Source: Nyssa sinensis
Lineage: Eukaryota; Streptophyta; Magnoliopsida; Cornales; Nyssaceae
Direction of reading: 5' to 3'
Assembly: GCA_008638375.1 (NCBI GenBank)
Contig: CM018046.1
Span: 1,926,001-1,990,000, forward strand
DNA length: 64,000 nucleotides
This document shows, piece by piece, positions 35,401 to 49,309 of this stretch. The position numbers were made by a program, and so were the translations under genes. Numbering within the stretch: the stretch's first letter is position 1; every line of letters starts with the position of its first letter. The notes beneath the pieces were generated by a model. That model was not told the DNA's origin. It was given only the letters and a program-made list of their open reading frames with translations, and ran no database searches.

Positions 35401-38150
35401 ATTTTATTAATAATTATATCGATTTAAGTACAGAATTAACGTAGAACAACATTTTCAGACTTTTTATTTAAATAATTTTTAAATATTGGAATAGGATATT
35501 TAATATCCCATTGAATTTTATTTTTTATCCAAGAATATCTCTTATCTGATCCGACCTTTTTATTCCGTCGTCCAAACGAGGCATGTGGGTAATACGTATC
35601 TTTTTTTTACCGTGGGTAAATGATATAATACATAACATCACAAAAATTTGTGATGTTATGTACACAATCTTTCAAAAAATTATAGATTTTCCAAGAAAAC
35701 CCAAAAACATGTTGATAAAAATTTTAAGAATCAGTAAAAAAATTTTACTTTTGGGTAAGAGTAATTTAGAAGGTGAACTCTTTTAACTATTAGATAAGAG
35801 TAATTTAGAAATTAGAGATAAAATAATTAAAATAAATAAAAACTCAATTTTTAAACTATAAAATTGTTAAATCTCAATTCTTACTTCATATAAGTTTGGA
35901 CTTACAGTAACATTGTCTCCCCTTCCTATCCACCCACCCAACCAATCAATTTTTTTACATGTATTTGGCTTGGTTTATAAAAAGGAAAATCTTTCCAATA
36001 AGGCCATAATACATGATCTTTGTATAAAAATATAAGAAAGGATTTGAGAGGGAGGATCAAGATGTCATTTATTTTTTATCGAAACAATCAAAACGTTTTT
36101 GTTTTTCAATGAATTGAAACAAAATATTAGTAAAATAATAAAATGCACATGTTTCAATAGAAATAAAGTTGTTCTCATAAAAACATACTAAAACAAGTGG
36201 AAATATATCGAAAATAGTAAAAATATTTTTTTTGTATTAACAATAATTTTAGAATTAGTAAAACATAATATCAATTTTTTTTTCATTGAAGATCCAAAAT
36301 TACAAGAAGATATTTTTTCTTTCAAAAATAATAGACAAGGAAAAGTAGAAGTAGTGAAAACAAAAGATAAATAACAAATTTATTTTAATTTTTAGTTATT
36401 AATTTTAATAGGCTTAAATTGTTATTTGTTTTACTTATTATTTAATATGTAACTTGTGTTAAATTTTCTAATTAGTAGATATTACATAGTAAATATCTGT
36501 TACGTTATAGTATTGTATTGTATTTAATTATAATACTTTCACATCTTTTATAAAAAAAAAATATAATAATTTCATATTGAATAAAAAATCAACTTTAAAT
36601 TTTTTTATACTAATTTTTATTACTAAAAGAGTTATTTAGTATTAATAAATAATTTACATTATGTTTTTTTTTTCAATTTCACCATAATATATTTTTGTGT
36701 AGATTGATGTATAACCTAAAATATTTATAATTAAATAATTATAATATTTTTATTTTCATACATTCATATATTTTATTTTATGTTTCTAAATATTTTTATA
36801 CATTTTAATTTTTTCATCATTTTCACTATATTTTTGAAATATTTCTAATTTTTTTTTATCTTTTTTCGAGTGATCAAAATAATACTACAAACTGAAATTT
36901 TTATTATTGTTTGAGAGAATATTTTCGCTTCATAAATAACTATTAATCAGGTTCACACTTTCACTTTCTTGGCATTCTTGCTATCCTTGCTTAGTTGTGA
37001 AATATCACATGGAAAATGATTTTTAAAAACAATATATAATAAAAAGACTTTCTCATTATCATATAGTTTATAAGAAAAATTGAAGGAAAATAAGACTTTT
37101 AATTAATTAATTTATTTTTTAAAAAATATATAATTAATTTTTAAAAATTAATAATTTTATTACTTAATTGATAATTTAGAAACAAAAATTACAATATGTT
37201 TTATACAAGAAGTATAAACAATAATAGGGAAAAATATTTGAATCTTGTTTATAACTTAAAATAAATATTATATATATTCTTTCATGAAAAAAATCTCATA
37301 ACTTTTTAAAAAATGTATTCATATTTTATTTTTATGCTTAAAATTGTATACTTGTGACAAAATTTGTGTTAATAAAAATTATTGGAAAACTTGATATAAT
37401 TATAATTTTTTAATCTTTCAAAATTATTAATTAAAAGAAGATGTACTCTAAAATATAACAAGAAAACTTATTTATAATAATAAAAAATGCTATACAAGTG
37501 TATATATTTATATATATATATATGTATATATAACATCAAAAGAAGAGGAGATCTCATACTCAATAATATTTAGAATCAATTACACTGATTTATTCAGAGA
37601 TTTTGAACAATTATAAGGATATTTTTTAAATGACAATGACATCCCCTTCAACCTTATTTTTGTCCAAAATGACAAAAATACTCATTTCATTTCATTTATT
37701 TATTTATTTTTTAATTTTTAATTTTTAATTTTGAACAATTTCTTCAACTTTTTTTTTTCATGTTCAAATAAATATTAATTAAAACTTTTTTGACTAAAAA
37801 AATATAAGTTATTTATCTTAATTTTATTTTTATGTAAAATATTTTTTTTAATAAAAGTTAGAAAAATGTGAAATTTTAAAAAATTCAAAAAAAATAAATG
37901 AAAAATGCATTTTTATTATTTTGAAAAAAAAGAGAAGGGGTCAGTAAAAATAAAAAAAATGAGTGTTATTTCAAAAACTTCATAAAGGCTTTTGTAATTA
38001 TCAAAAATTTCATGAGATGTTAGTTTAATTTATCATAATATTTAAAATTATAAATTTTAGTACCAATTTTTTCATTTTAAATAACACGTCATTAATCATC
38101 TATTTTTATATAATTTGGTAAAAAGAAATTGCAACATATAGCATTACTCT
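32500..38150. other. Long AT-rich intergenic stretch, no gene recognised
   Basis: Open frames at 33567-33899 and elsewhere lack domains. Contents: a CT microsatellite near 34645, purine-rich DNA at 34735-34830, a 34-bp near-perfect palindrome (35629-35662) and very AT-rich DNA from 34970 to 38150. Confidence 0.5.
35629..35662. repeat. 34-bp palindrome, 16-bp perfect arms
   Basis: TACATAACATCACAAA, two A bases, then TTTGTGATGTTATGTA. A perfect inverted repeat that would form a short cruciform or hairpin. No neighbouring gene explains it. Confidence 0.95.
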
Positions 38151-41100
38151 TTTTATGTTTGAGAGAGAGAGAGTAAAGAGAGCGGAGAAAAAGATGTGGG
38201 AATCAGTATTTCACTATTTCTAACGATGGCAGCCACCGCCGGTAACGACATCGGTAAAGTCCTCCAGAAAAAGGGCCCCCCCATTCTTCCTCCACTCTCT
38301 TTCAAGTTCAAGGTACGTCTTTTTCCTATGTCTACATATGTTATATACAAAAGCATTACATTCACGCACACCCATGTAAAAATGAATATTGATGCGAATG
38401 TTATTATCATTATTTTATCAATAGCTCTTCTCTTCAATGTTGTTTTTAGATTGTTTGAATTTACTTGATTTGGAATATCGGTTAATCTAAATGTTTCTGC
38501 AAAATCAATCAATCAATCAAAGAATGAAATTTCATGAATTTATGAACTTTTATTTAAAGTCCTGATGTGGTTAGCCATTATATGATTAGAAAAACATGCT
38601 TTTCATTGTTCAATGGATCTGGAAGGTGAAATAGCCTATATCATGGTGTGACAAGTATAGTTGATGGATTGGGATTTAATATTTATAATGGATTAACACC
38701 ATTGATGTCAGAAAGTGTACACCAAGACCAAGAGTGCATAGTTGACAAACAGTGTCAGCTAAAAAAAAAATTGAGGCCTAAAGTGGTGAAGTGACAACAC
38801 TAAATGAGGCCTAAAGCGATAAAGCAAAAACACTAAATGAGGACTTTTTTTAATATCAATGTAAAATTTTTTCTTTCATATTAATGTTATAAAACTCTAA
38901 TAAATCTATAAAATATATAAATGTTTTCAATGCTTTGTTTTATATTTGTTAAAAGATAGTTTTCTTTGCTTATTGTTTTTTTCCGACCAAGGAGGCTTTA
39001 CCTGTAAATGCTATCTCCTTGGTTGATTTTTTGGGGTCCTTGAGACCTTTGTAATTAGTGTCTTCTTGTTATGGGTTTGCCCTCCTTGGACACCTTTTCT
39101 AATACTTATAATATAAAGTTGTTATAGTGTAACAGAGATGTATATGTTTAATAAATCTCAAATAATAGAGTTATTAGATTATCCAACAATTGAGTAATAT
39201 TCTTGTAATGAAATTTACAAAAAACATAAATTAAGCAATACAAAATAAGTATTCACAATTTTTTTTATTTAAAGTTTAAACAGATAGTATTAAAAAATGA
39301 GAATCATACAAAATAAGACTCTATTAATATAATTGAATTTTATTTGGAGTCTTTATGAGGCCTTTTTTTGTGGAGTTAGGCTTCTATTTACCTTAGACTT
39401 CTAATTTAGATTATACTATAAACACGTAAAATTTGGGGCCTTGTCTATAGGTGGGGCATATAGCAATTGTTTTGTTGGTTTAATGTTAGAGCCGAGTCAG
39501 CTGGACCCTGTTAAAAAAAACTCATGGTTGAATATAGAAAAGACATGATATGCTAGTCCTAAAGCTTGGGTTAAGTAGTCCACAAACTACAACAATGATT
39601 CGCAGTATTCACAAATGAAGATGTGCAACTTTGCAATATCATCTTTATTAAATTATTTTGTTTAATGAGATTGTGAGAGCTCGAGACCTTAATATCTGTT
39701 AAACAAAGGGTTCCCTTTGACAAAATAACATCTTTTAAGAATGTGGTTGGTATCTTCTAACGTTTGGCTACAGAGTGGATAACTGACGGTATACAATTGT
39801 CAAGTTGGTAATTTACCTCCAATCACCAGTCCTGTAATACCCTTTAATTCTTGGATTAACCTTAATTTTTCACATCAAATGAAAACTTTAGTTTTATGTT
39901 TGCAATATTTCTTTTATATTTTGTAAAACTATAAATTTAATTGAGAAATTTTACCGTGAAGTGTGGTCCTAGAAGGAGCACCCCTTTTCTAGCCTAAGCT
40001 TATTTTAGTTGATCTAACCTATTGAAAGAGGAGCAATGTGCAGGATCTCATGAACACCAGCACACAGTGCAATGCACATTATTTTCAACAATTGCTTCTT
40101 CTAGTTATTGCTTTTCCGTGTGGGCTATAATTTGTGTGTTATCAGTGAAGGCACTTATCATGCATTGCTTATTGTCAATGGTTATGTGAATATGTTTATA
40201 TCAGCTTGCTTAATTTTTCTGAATCCTTTATTGTATTGATGTAATCATGGACAAATTTTCTTGATCTCTTTTTACTGTTTTAAGATCTTGAATATTCTGT
40301 TGTGTGAAACATAACTAAGTTAAAATGTTTGCCAACTTCTATTTGTAGGTGATAAGGGCATATGCTTCCAACAAAATTTGGGTTATAGGCTTCCTAATGG
40401 ATACATTTGGAGCTGTGTTGATGTTGCGGGCATTATCTCTTGCTCCTGTAAGTGTGTCACCAGCATGTTTCTATATATTATTATTATTATTTCTTTTTGA
40501 TCAGTAGCATGCTTCTATATATTATTTTAATTTTACTTTATTTATTTCACCTCTTATTTATCTTTAATAGCTTATGAATCTTTTTTTTTTTTTGAGGGCA
40601 CCCACTTTGTCCTAATTAGGGGTTCAAATCTTCCATCCTAATGGGAGGTGGAAGAGATACCATTTGAGCTAGCACATGGTGATCTTATGATTCATTGGTC
40701 TTATTATTTAAAAAACACCCATTGTCGCTAACATGATTAGAAGTGAGAGAAAAAGAAAAATTACATGTTCTGACCAATGTATGTATTTTTTTATTGTTTT
40801 CACAGTATATATCTGGACAGCTAGATTTTACATGTTTTATTGAGAATGTTGTGGAAAATTTTGTTCAAGTTTTTTGTGTTGCCACAAGTTTATACCCCCC
40901 CCCCCTCTCTCTTCTCTCCCTCTCTTTTACTAGTAACTGAGCAATAATACAGGTCTGACCATATTCTAAAATATAGCTTCAACGGTCCTGAATCAGTACA
41001 AAGATGCCTTTCTGCTCTCTACAGTCTTCTTCATCAGTTCTTTCTTAGTTTTTGGTATCAAGCTAAATGCAATATGAACTTGTACGTTATTCATCAAGCA

Positions 41101-41918
41101 TCTGAAATCAGAAAGTGTTTAGTGCTGTGGTTTTTTTTTTTTTTTTAAAAAAAATGCAGGCATCATAGATTTTAACTAGGTGCTTTCTTTTCTGTGGTGA
41201 GCTCAAACCATCAGATGTGTACCCAGCCAATTTGATAATGTGATTACTTATTGTATTGATTCCTTGTTAGTCTTGATGGTGTGTTCCAGGTATCTGTCAG
41301 TCAACCAGTTTCTGGCTGTGGTCTTGCTATTCTCTCTATCTTTTCCCATTTTTATCTAGAGGAAATTATGAATGCTGTTGATTGGATGGGGATTGCTTTA
41401 GCCAGTATTGGCACTACAGGTTATGTAAGTTGTTCATGATTCTCCCTACAACTAAAACTGAGTAGATTTTAATATTCTATAATAATGATTATTTAAAAAT
41501 GAAGCATGTACTTGTGAATGAAGAAAAAAATGAAGTTTCTTTCTGAATAAGTAAAATTCTTCAATTTGAATTATAGACAAGGGAATAACAAGGATTTTGA
41601 CAGGATTTCTCTTGTAGGACTTGTTTTCACTTACTAACAAGAGGTGGGAAAAGAATTTATGTATATAGTTAGTATACTTGTATCTTTAACGCTTTCCTTC
41701 GCTTGCTCACCTTGCCTTTGTGTAATTGATTCAATCGGTAGTTTTTTATCTATTTTTTTTGACAACCTAAAGCTTATGCACAAGTTCTTGAGTAGAATGA
41801 TGGAAAGGGATTTGTTGAGTTTATTTATTTGCATGTTCTCACTCTGCGGAATCATCCTCTTCCTTTGTTCCGGAGAACCAACATGGGTCTTTTATTAACC
41901 CTACAGGCTACAAGACCA

Positions 41919-41929
41919 TGGTATCAGAG
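41919..41929 (+). other. Retrotransposon primer-binding-site-like motif
   Basis: TGGTATCAGAG, the initiator-Met tRNA complement used by many plant LTR elements, follows ACCA as it would follow an LTR end. A matching second LTR was not found, so this may be an isolated LTR-plus-PBS relic in the NIPA9-like intron. Confidence 0.35.
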
Positions 41930-42879
41930 TTTGCAAGGAATTTCTGAGAAAAGGACTGTTACTGTTTGGTTCTGGAACCCAATCTTGTTTCTTCAAACTT
42001 GATAAACCCTATGTCAAAGAAGTACACTAGTTATAAGCTACCTTTCTGGTTAGTAAGTTGCACTTGAAGACACTTAAAATTTATAATGTCTTGAAGCTGA
42101 TGGTAGTATTTGTTGATCATTTGCCTCTTACTAGTGAAAATGTCCCTTTTCATTTATGATGGTCTAGATGTCCTGAAATGGTCAAAGTTGTATCATAAAA
42201 ACATGACTATCTGATGCAAACTTTTGTCCCTATTCCTTAACCTAATTTGAACCTTGACAGTAGATGGAATCCAAGACTTTGGTAGGTCCACGATTATAGC
42301 TCACGAGGGCCACGACACTAAAAGAATTTTTAATTTAACATGATTTAGATTCATGTGCCTCTAAGTCTTGTTAAATTCAAATTTGGTGTAACCCCATCCA
42401 TAAAAATGCTTAATCTTCTTTATTACTAATAAAAAAATTAATATACTATAAATTTAAATATAACATATACACATATACATGTGTAATTTTCTATTCTAAT
42501 TACTAAAATTATAAAGGAATTTTTTTTTGCAAAACTATTCATTATTAAGTAATAGAGTTATTAGTTATTTACCGTGAAACAAAATTGGTTCCTCAAAAAA
42601 TTATTAATTATTAGGGATTATTAAGTTGTAATGAATCTTGGAATCAGGATTCTCTGGTTTTTTATTAATTGTCCCCACAAAAATGTCATCTTTTGTTCAA
42701 TCCCTCTTGCAAAAGAATGAGTACTATCAAGATCTGAATTCATAACTGAGTAAATCACATCGAATGTGAGCCTACAATTCATAAATACGACATGCATTCC
42801 TCTGGTGGTTGGACTCCTCAATTTGGCTTCATAATGACTACTAATGAAATTCATGAGTGCATTTATCCATTGTCTTTGC

Positions 42880-43060
42880 CTCTCGACAAAAATTTTGAAG
42901 CTTGTAATCATGTCTCAATGGAATGATTTTTTTAGTCATTGTGTCCTTCATGTATCACCATGTGATAATTGGATCAAGACCCTTTGAAATTTGATGTTTG
43001 AAATCAACCCACCAGGTGCTAGCATACACATGAAGCTCAGCAGACAAACACATGTTCCTC
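42880..43060 (-). pseudogene. Ty3/gypsy gag fragment in the NIPA9-like intron
   Basis: On the minus strand, LHVYASTWWVDFKHQISKGL is followed by DPIITW, a stop, YMKDTMTKKIIPLRHDYKLQ. This fits the Gag pattern A-WW ... PI-TW--MK--M---F-P--Y. A further open frame (42621-42911) continues without recognisable motifs. It lies antisense to the host pseudogene. Confidence 0.55.
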
Positions 43061-44547
43061 CAAATTTACTCATTCATTAAAATTTCTAGTTTAAATTTGG
43101 AGTTAATTATTGTAAGGTCCTTCAAAATAAGTGTCTAGAAGTTTGGATCCAAGAAAAAAAATTGTAACCCCAAAAGTCCATTAATTTTTAAATTGACTGA
43201 GCCCATGTCCAATGTGATTGATGTGACATCATTATTTTTTTTCTTAATGATAAAATTACCCCCACTTTCCCTTTTATATTTTCTCCCAACTGTGACAAAA
43301 CTTCTCTCTCTTGACAAAACCTCCAGATCACTACCATGGAAGCTGTTCGTGACCGGCTCCATCGCCACCGCCTCCCTCTACCTCCACCACCATCGTCCAC
43401 ACCGTAGAAGAGAAAATTGTTTGTCAACTTTGTCTATTTTCTGTCCGATTTTCTCTCAAACCAAACAGATATCAAACAACTCAAATTATCAGAGCGAATC
43501 TGCTTCTTCTTCGTCTCATGTGTGGTTGTAGTGTATAAGTTCTCTCATTTGTTCGCTGAAAATCTAACGTCTTTGCTGCTAATGAACTGTGGTGAAATAT
43601 ATATTGTAATGGCGTTGCCATAGTTCGCAACTTGATTGGTATGTTGTGAATCGATTATTGGATTGATTTTCATTTTTTTTTAAACTCTTATTTTTGCTTC
43701 ACTGGTGAAAGAAACAGCAAAGTAATATTCAGTGGTTGAAAGTTCTGGAAGGCAAGCAAGGGAATTCATTGCCAGCTTTTGGAGCTTATGGGGGCTTGGA
43801 AGATTGACAAAAGAAAAGGCAAGAATGCTTTCAATTGGTCAACAAAAAAGACTAAAACTTGCAAGATTGTTGGAATGCTTTCAATTTGTTTTTTTGGGCT
43901 AATAGTGAAATTTTGAGAAATGTACTTTTCAGTCAATATGAAATTAAAAGCCCCGGTTTGAGTATTCCCAAAATTTCTTCCCTTGGTTGGCTAAGAAGAA
44001 ATAAAGAGGCTTTTAATTTCATAAACTTGCACTGGTGAGATAGTGATTTGTGATGGCTTGTGTTTTTGTCTGAAAAATCCAACTGATCTAAGCTTTTGTA
44101 TTTAAATTGCAGTTACCATCAAAGTTTAGCAAACTTGGTCCCAACCCTTCAACGAGAAATGTATACTGCTTTGTCAAAATATGAGTGGGAATGGGTGATG
44201 TGCGAGGTGTGAAATACAAAATTAAGAAATTTTCATAATTTTTTTTTTCGGATTTAGAATTTTTGGACAGTGATTACAGAACGAAATTTCTTTGTTAAAA
44301 AAATACGATTTTTTTTGACAAAATTTTCTATGGATTTTTTTTGATAGATCTTCATTTTTAGAGTTCAGATATATAATTTTTATGAAAAACATATTTATAT
44401 ATTACAAGTTATTTAATTTTGAAGTTTGTAAAACAAAAAGGTGATGACATGGCAGTGGTTGGGTGCAAGAAGGGGCTGAAGAAGCTTTCTTCCGCGTTTT
44501 TACATGGAAGGGTATTTTTGTTAACAAAATAGTCAAGGACTTTTGGG

Positions 44548-44929
44548 CTAAGAAGCACGGATATGGACATGGGATAAGAATACGATACAACACGGACACG
44601 CAGACACATTATTTCTCAAAAAAGTAGGATACGGATACGTTAGAGACACGTTGAATATATATAATTTTTTATATTTTTATATGAGCATATAATAAAAATT
44701 TAATGTTATTTCAATTAAAATTAGTATAAAACACACAAATTTAAAAAAAAATTATTAAGATATTAAAATAACAAAGCCATTAAATAAAAATTAAAGAATT
44801 TCTTCATTTAATCATCAAATCCATGATTCAAGTGCCCGGACACTTGTCCGGGAAGTGTCCGAGAGTATCGGTGTCCGACAAGTGTCCGATACTGACACGT
44901 GAGCCAAAATAGAGTGTCCGTGCTTCATA
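44548..44929. mobile_element. Mutator-type MITE, copy 2 (in the NIPA9-like intron)
   Basis: A 382-bp relative of 8393-8966. Ends are CTAAGAAGCACGG and CCGTGCTTCATA, flanked by 9-bp target duplications ACTTTTGGG (44539-44547) and GCTTTTGGG (44930-44938). The shared interior includes ACACGTTGAATATATATAA, AAGATATTAAAATAACAAAG and TTTCTTCATTTAATCATCAA. Clusters of GTGTCCG words sit near the right end. Confidence 0.87.
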
Positions 44930-47900
44930 GCTTTTGGGGTTAAAATATTTTGATTGGACCTTATATTAATTAAATACTTTATAGGGGACCTATTATTGAA
45001 TCCTCTTAAATTTGCCATTATATCATGGGATATATGTCTTGATTCCAAAGTCACGATCTTCTTGTGGCACTACTACGGGTGGCAGTGCCATTGTGCAATA
45101 CTAGGATGAGGGAGGACTGTTGAAGTAGAAGGATTTGATGTTGATGTACTTCCCACTGATTGTGTTTAAATGTTTTCTATCAAGTCTCTAATTTCATCTC
45201 TGGAAGAAACAAAATCCGACTTTAAAGTATCTACAACTTTTTCCAGCCTTTTCAACAGCCTTGTTACTCACTTTTTAGTTTTCTTTAAATTCAAAATGTT
45301 ATTCCAAAACTTCTTTACTTGAAAACCCTATGACTCTAAAACAAAATCAGCCCAAATCGCAAAACAAACAGCCTTGAAGGAATGTGATCAAACAGCCAGT
45401 GTGCGGAAGAAAAATAGGATCTATTTGCTCTAATATCAAAGTTTGAACTACAAGATAAGGTGATAGGTTAGGCTATCAAAATTAGGAGAACATGGTTAGG
45501 GTTTGTAAACCATGGATTTTGAGCCTTGGTTTTTAGTTTCTGATTGTTAAAATGTGTTGTGAATATTTCCATAGCAAAAGAAGTTCAGCGAGAAAAAATA
45601 TTAAGAGAGAAAGAGACAAGAACCTAGGCTTGTTTGAGATCCACACCCTAATTAAAAGAATAAATCCTTATTCTTTAACCAAGAAAACCTCTTTCAAATC
45701 TAATCCCGCTTACTTATATCATGTAGTAACAGGTATTAGTTATTAGTAATTTTGCTTAATTCATGTGAAAATTAAGTCCATTGTATGATTGATTGGCATA
45801 CCAATAAAATCGAGAGTTCTCATGAAGGATTTATTGTAACTTCTTATCTGAATAATCCTGTCTATCTTGAGTTTTTTTTCTTCTCCTTTTTGTCTTTTCA
45901 CGGTTAGAGGGGCTATGTTAAAGAGAATCCATTGTTAATTCGTCTCTATAATGATTTAAGTCATAAGATAATTCTTGTGAATCCTATAGGTCCTTGTTAA
46001 TGGGTGGCTTCATATCTACTAATGTCAGCAAAGAGAGTAGGAGTTGTTAAAATCCATTTCTTTTTTCCTAATATTGTGGATGGTTTTATTGAATTATGGA
46101 GATTGCCTGTTGGGTTTTCCTTATATTCTGTGACATGTTTTTCATGCAGATTCAATCAGAAGTTGTTGAGGAAATTATATATGGCTTGGAATCTGGCATT
46201 TTGTTTGGGTACTGTTCCCCTCCAAATTGATAGTACTTGGATATTAGTGGCTGTTCATATTCACTTTTTCTTTTGTCTATTGACTTACTTGCATAGATCA
46301 ATGTTACTTGGAGCACGGATTGTTATGGTACGTGAAATGGGAGTGGGAGTGCAATACTCTACTTACTCAAAATGTGGTACAATAGGGTGTATGTTTATAT
46401 AAATGTTATGGGTGGAATATGCTGGGGTAGGTATTGGTGTTCTGTAACACAAATGTTCCCTGTTTTGGAATGCATATACCAAAATAGGGATCGTTTGGGT
46501 AATAGTGTTTACTGGTGACAATGATATAGATCAGTTCAAGAAAACGTTAAATATTTTTGTTGCACTGGTAATGGTACCAGTGTCATAATTTGAAATGAAA
46601 ACATGGAGTTGAATTTGGAAAATTCTATTTTTTTTTTATAGGTGTTGAATTTGGAAAATTCTAATGATTAGGGTTTGTGTCCATGTGAATATACCTAAAC
46701 AATGGGTTAAGATGGGCTAAATCTATAGAACTGTTATGATTACCCTGTTTTAAATCTTCAAATGACATCAATTATATATGACAAAAGGCCTTATGAGCAC
46801 AATAGTGTTTCTATGAGTATATGTTGTAGTGGTACAGGATTTGTTTACCAAGTAAAGCAATAATTTGACATGTTCTAACATTTGACTTATTTTACAATTA
46901 TGTGCCAATTATTTTGTTGTACCAGCATCAAATAATCAACGCTACCCATGTTCTTGCCTTTTTGTGTTGCCATCTTGTTTGGCATCTGTGCATGTTGCTC
47001 CATTAAGATTTAAGGTGATGGAGTTGGACACTTACATGTGTTTAATATTGCAACGTCTATCTCCATGTTCTTGTTTACAAGGAACTGCTTCTACTGCAGC
47101 CTTTTCTTGTTTCTATCTTGATCACTATTTAGTGTTTAACATAGCCTTGTTTTCCAACTACTTGGGGAAATGTCGTAATGACTCAGATTTGCTATTCCCG
47201 TCAAACAGACACGGGGTTTGAAGCATGGGAGAGCAATTATAGTGTCCACGTGTTCTGCTGTGACATCTATTGTGACTGGTGCACTTGCTGGTATGCTTGC
47301 TCTGGGTGAACGATTGCCTTCCGCTCCAGTAACTCCTGCTTTTGCTCTTGCTTAGATGGTAAAGTTAAATGCAATTGCCCATTTTCACTTATTTTTCTGA
47401 TAAGAGAGTGCATTAGACCTAATACCCAAGATTCAACCATGGGTTCTTAATCTTTGGACTTTCATGTACAATGGTGAAGGACCCCACACTATGGAGATTG
47501 TATGTGGTGAAAATCATCGTGATTGGCCCGTTCCAGAATATCTAATTTTGTGAAACTTGTCTGGCACATTGTCAAATAAATTTTGCTTTCCAGTTTAAGT
47601 GAATAGGATGAAAAGTTACGGTCCAAAAACTGATGATACTATTCCCATTTCATGTTTGCATTTAGATGTATTTGATGGGACCTGTTAATTGTCGAGTTCT
47701 TATCTTCCATTTGCCAAGACATGTCTATAAGGAGTGAGTCGTTGGGCTTGAGTACACAGATTCAAGATTTTTTCAAGTAAAATGCTATTCACTTTGAGAT
47801 CTCCAATTGCAGGTTATTTATCATCATGGGTGTGGTTCTACTGGTTAGTTCAACTCGGCTGGTGTGGAACCTTCCAAGACCATTGTGTTGTTTTGTGCAA

Positions 47901-49260
47901 AATAGTCTTGAGAGGAACTTTGGCCCCAAACAATCTGGAGCACTCCGTGCTAGGGAGTCGAGTCCAAGTGCTGATATCCAAGCAACCACATTGCATCATT
48001 TGATCTCATTTCCCTCTCTAGAGAAGGCCTGAAATGAAAATAATAAGAAGAATGCTTCACATGCTTGCATATAAAATGAGCAGCTGGTTGGTCTTGTTGA
48101 GGCTGGTGTGTACAGTAAATGAATAGTCCATCTTCTAACAGGCTAATTGAAAGGCAAGAAGTTTTTGAGATCATTCATTTAATGAAAATATCTTCACACC
48201 TTATATTGTGGTGTCTTTGTTGGGCTGTTATTTACTTTTTTCCAGATCATATCTGTATGAATATTTTTAATAAGTCTGGGTTTGTTTAGAAGTAACTTGA
48301 AGAGGCAGAATGATTTCCTATTTGTTGAGAATGAACTGTTAATCTTGTAATTTTCTCTTGCATATCAATGCTAAGCGATCCTTTGAAGAAGCCTTTCTTA
48401 CCTATCCTACATTGCATTTCAAGTTCAGCCAAAGTCCCTACTATGCGCTCCTCTGCCCCAATACTCTTCCTAAAACAAGTGTACAAGAGAATTCAACTTA
48501 TTAGTGGGCTGCTGCTGTTTATATGTTCTAGCCTAACAATTTTTGTTAAGAGTATATGGCTTCCGTATGGAAAGCTGTAAAACGCTTATCATATTTGCTC
48601 GGAGTTCACTCCCAGAAATATAGCTTTCCCCTGTCGCTTCACGTCAATCTCACAAGCCTATTATCCATTCTCATTCAATCACAATGGGGAACAAGTCAAA
48701 TAGAAAAACTCACATTAGGTTTCGGGATAAGTAGGCTCGAAAATGACTTCCACCACATCAATGTGACACTATTGCTGAGTAATTCTCTCCCAACCCCATT
48801 GAGAAATTGAACTGGCTAGTCCTAAGGATTTGAAAATCAGAATTTGGTCCGGGTCTATTTGGTCCATTTACCTCTCACATGGTGAGACTCACATGTGGTG
48901 GACTTCATTATGTAAGATAAATTGACCTCTCCATTTCAAAGTATATCGAGAGGGACCAGATGAAAATCATGGAAAAGATCAAATTCAATTGTCAACTGCC
49001 CTAGTGAAAATAGTAAAAGCTTCCATTTTACCCCATTATTGTCTTTATTTGAAACATTTCATATTTCTTTTTGTCCTTGAAATATATACATAGTTTAATC
49101 ACTTAAGGAAGCAGAAGGATGCCCTACTCGAAAATCCATTGCAGTTTGTGTTCTATTTTTCTCAAAACTCCCGCATTTGGAGTTTGAAGGATTATTTTGG
49201 AAAAGGATGGCCAACTATGGTGTATATGCCACAGGAGGAAAAGTGGTTTCTTTTCATCTG

Positions 49261-49262
49261 GT

Positions 49263-49308
<46 letters not shown>

Positions 49309-49309
49309 G
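49261..49309. repeat. (GT)n(GA)n compound microsatellite
   Basis: About 13 GT units directly followed by about 11 GA units. Confidence 0.97.

Larger units (their letters stand above)
38194..48032 (+). pseudogene. NIPA9: NIPA9-like magnesium transporter pseudogene (DUF803 family)
   Basis: NIPA proteins are multi-pass membrane magnesium carriers. Recognisable exons: 38194-38312 (MAATAGNDIGKVLQKKG ... LPPLSFKFK), 40349-40447 (VIRAYASNKIWVIGFLMDTF ... LRALSLAP), 41290-~41419 ([20 protein letters not shown] ... [14 protein letters not shown]), a remnant at 45990-46040 (VLVNGWLHIY, stop, CQQRE), 46150-46208 (QSEVVEEIIYGLESGILFG), 47209-~47360 (TRGLKHGRAIIVSTCSAVTS ... MLALGERLPSAP) and 47813-48032 (LFIIMGVVLLVSSTRLVWNL ... 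IQATTLHHLISF). Lesions: an 8-bp insertion after MWESVF breaks the usual start (ATG 38226 is back in frame); most of the exon before 45990 and the one with the MASVISKMG-type helix are missing; TAA at 46020; a frameshift near 47330 leading to TAG. The central intron is swollen by transposon relics. Confidence 0.85.

Noticed and set aside
38756..39110. Possible LINE 3' tail (GGGTTTGCCCTCCTTGGACACC region) in the first NIPA9-like intron
   Set aside because: Resembles LINE 3' ends in style, but no domain or poly-A tail supports it.
43193..43531. 112-codon plus-strand frame with an MEAVRDRLHRHRLPLPPPP-type segment in another frame
   Set aside because: Short, proline-rich, no recognisable family, inside the transposon-filled NIPA9-like intron.
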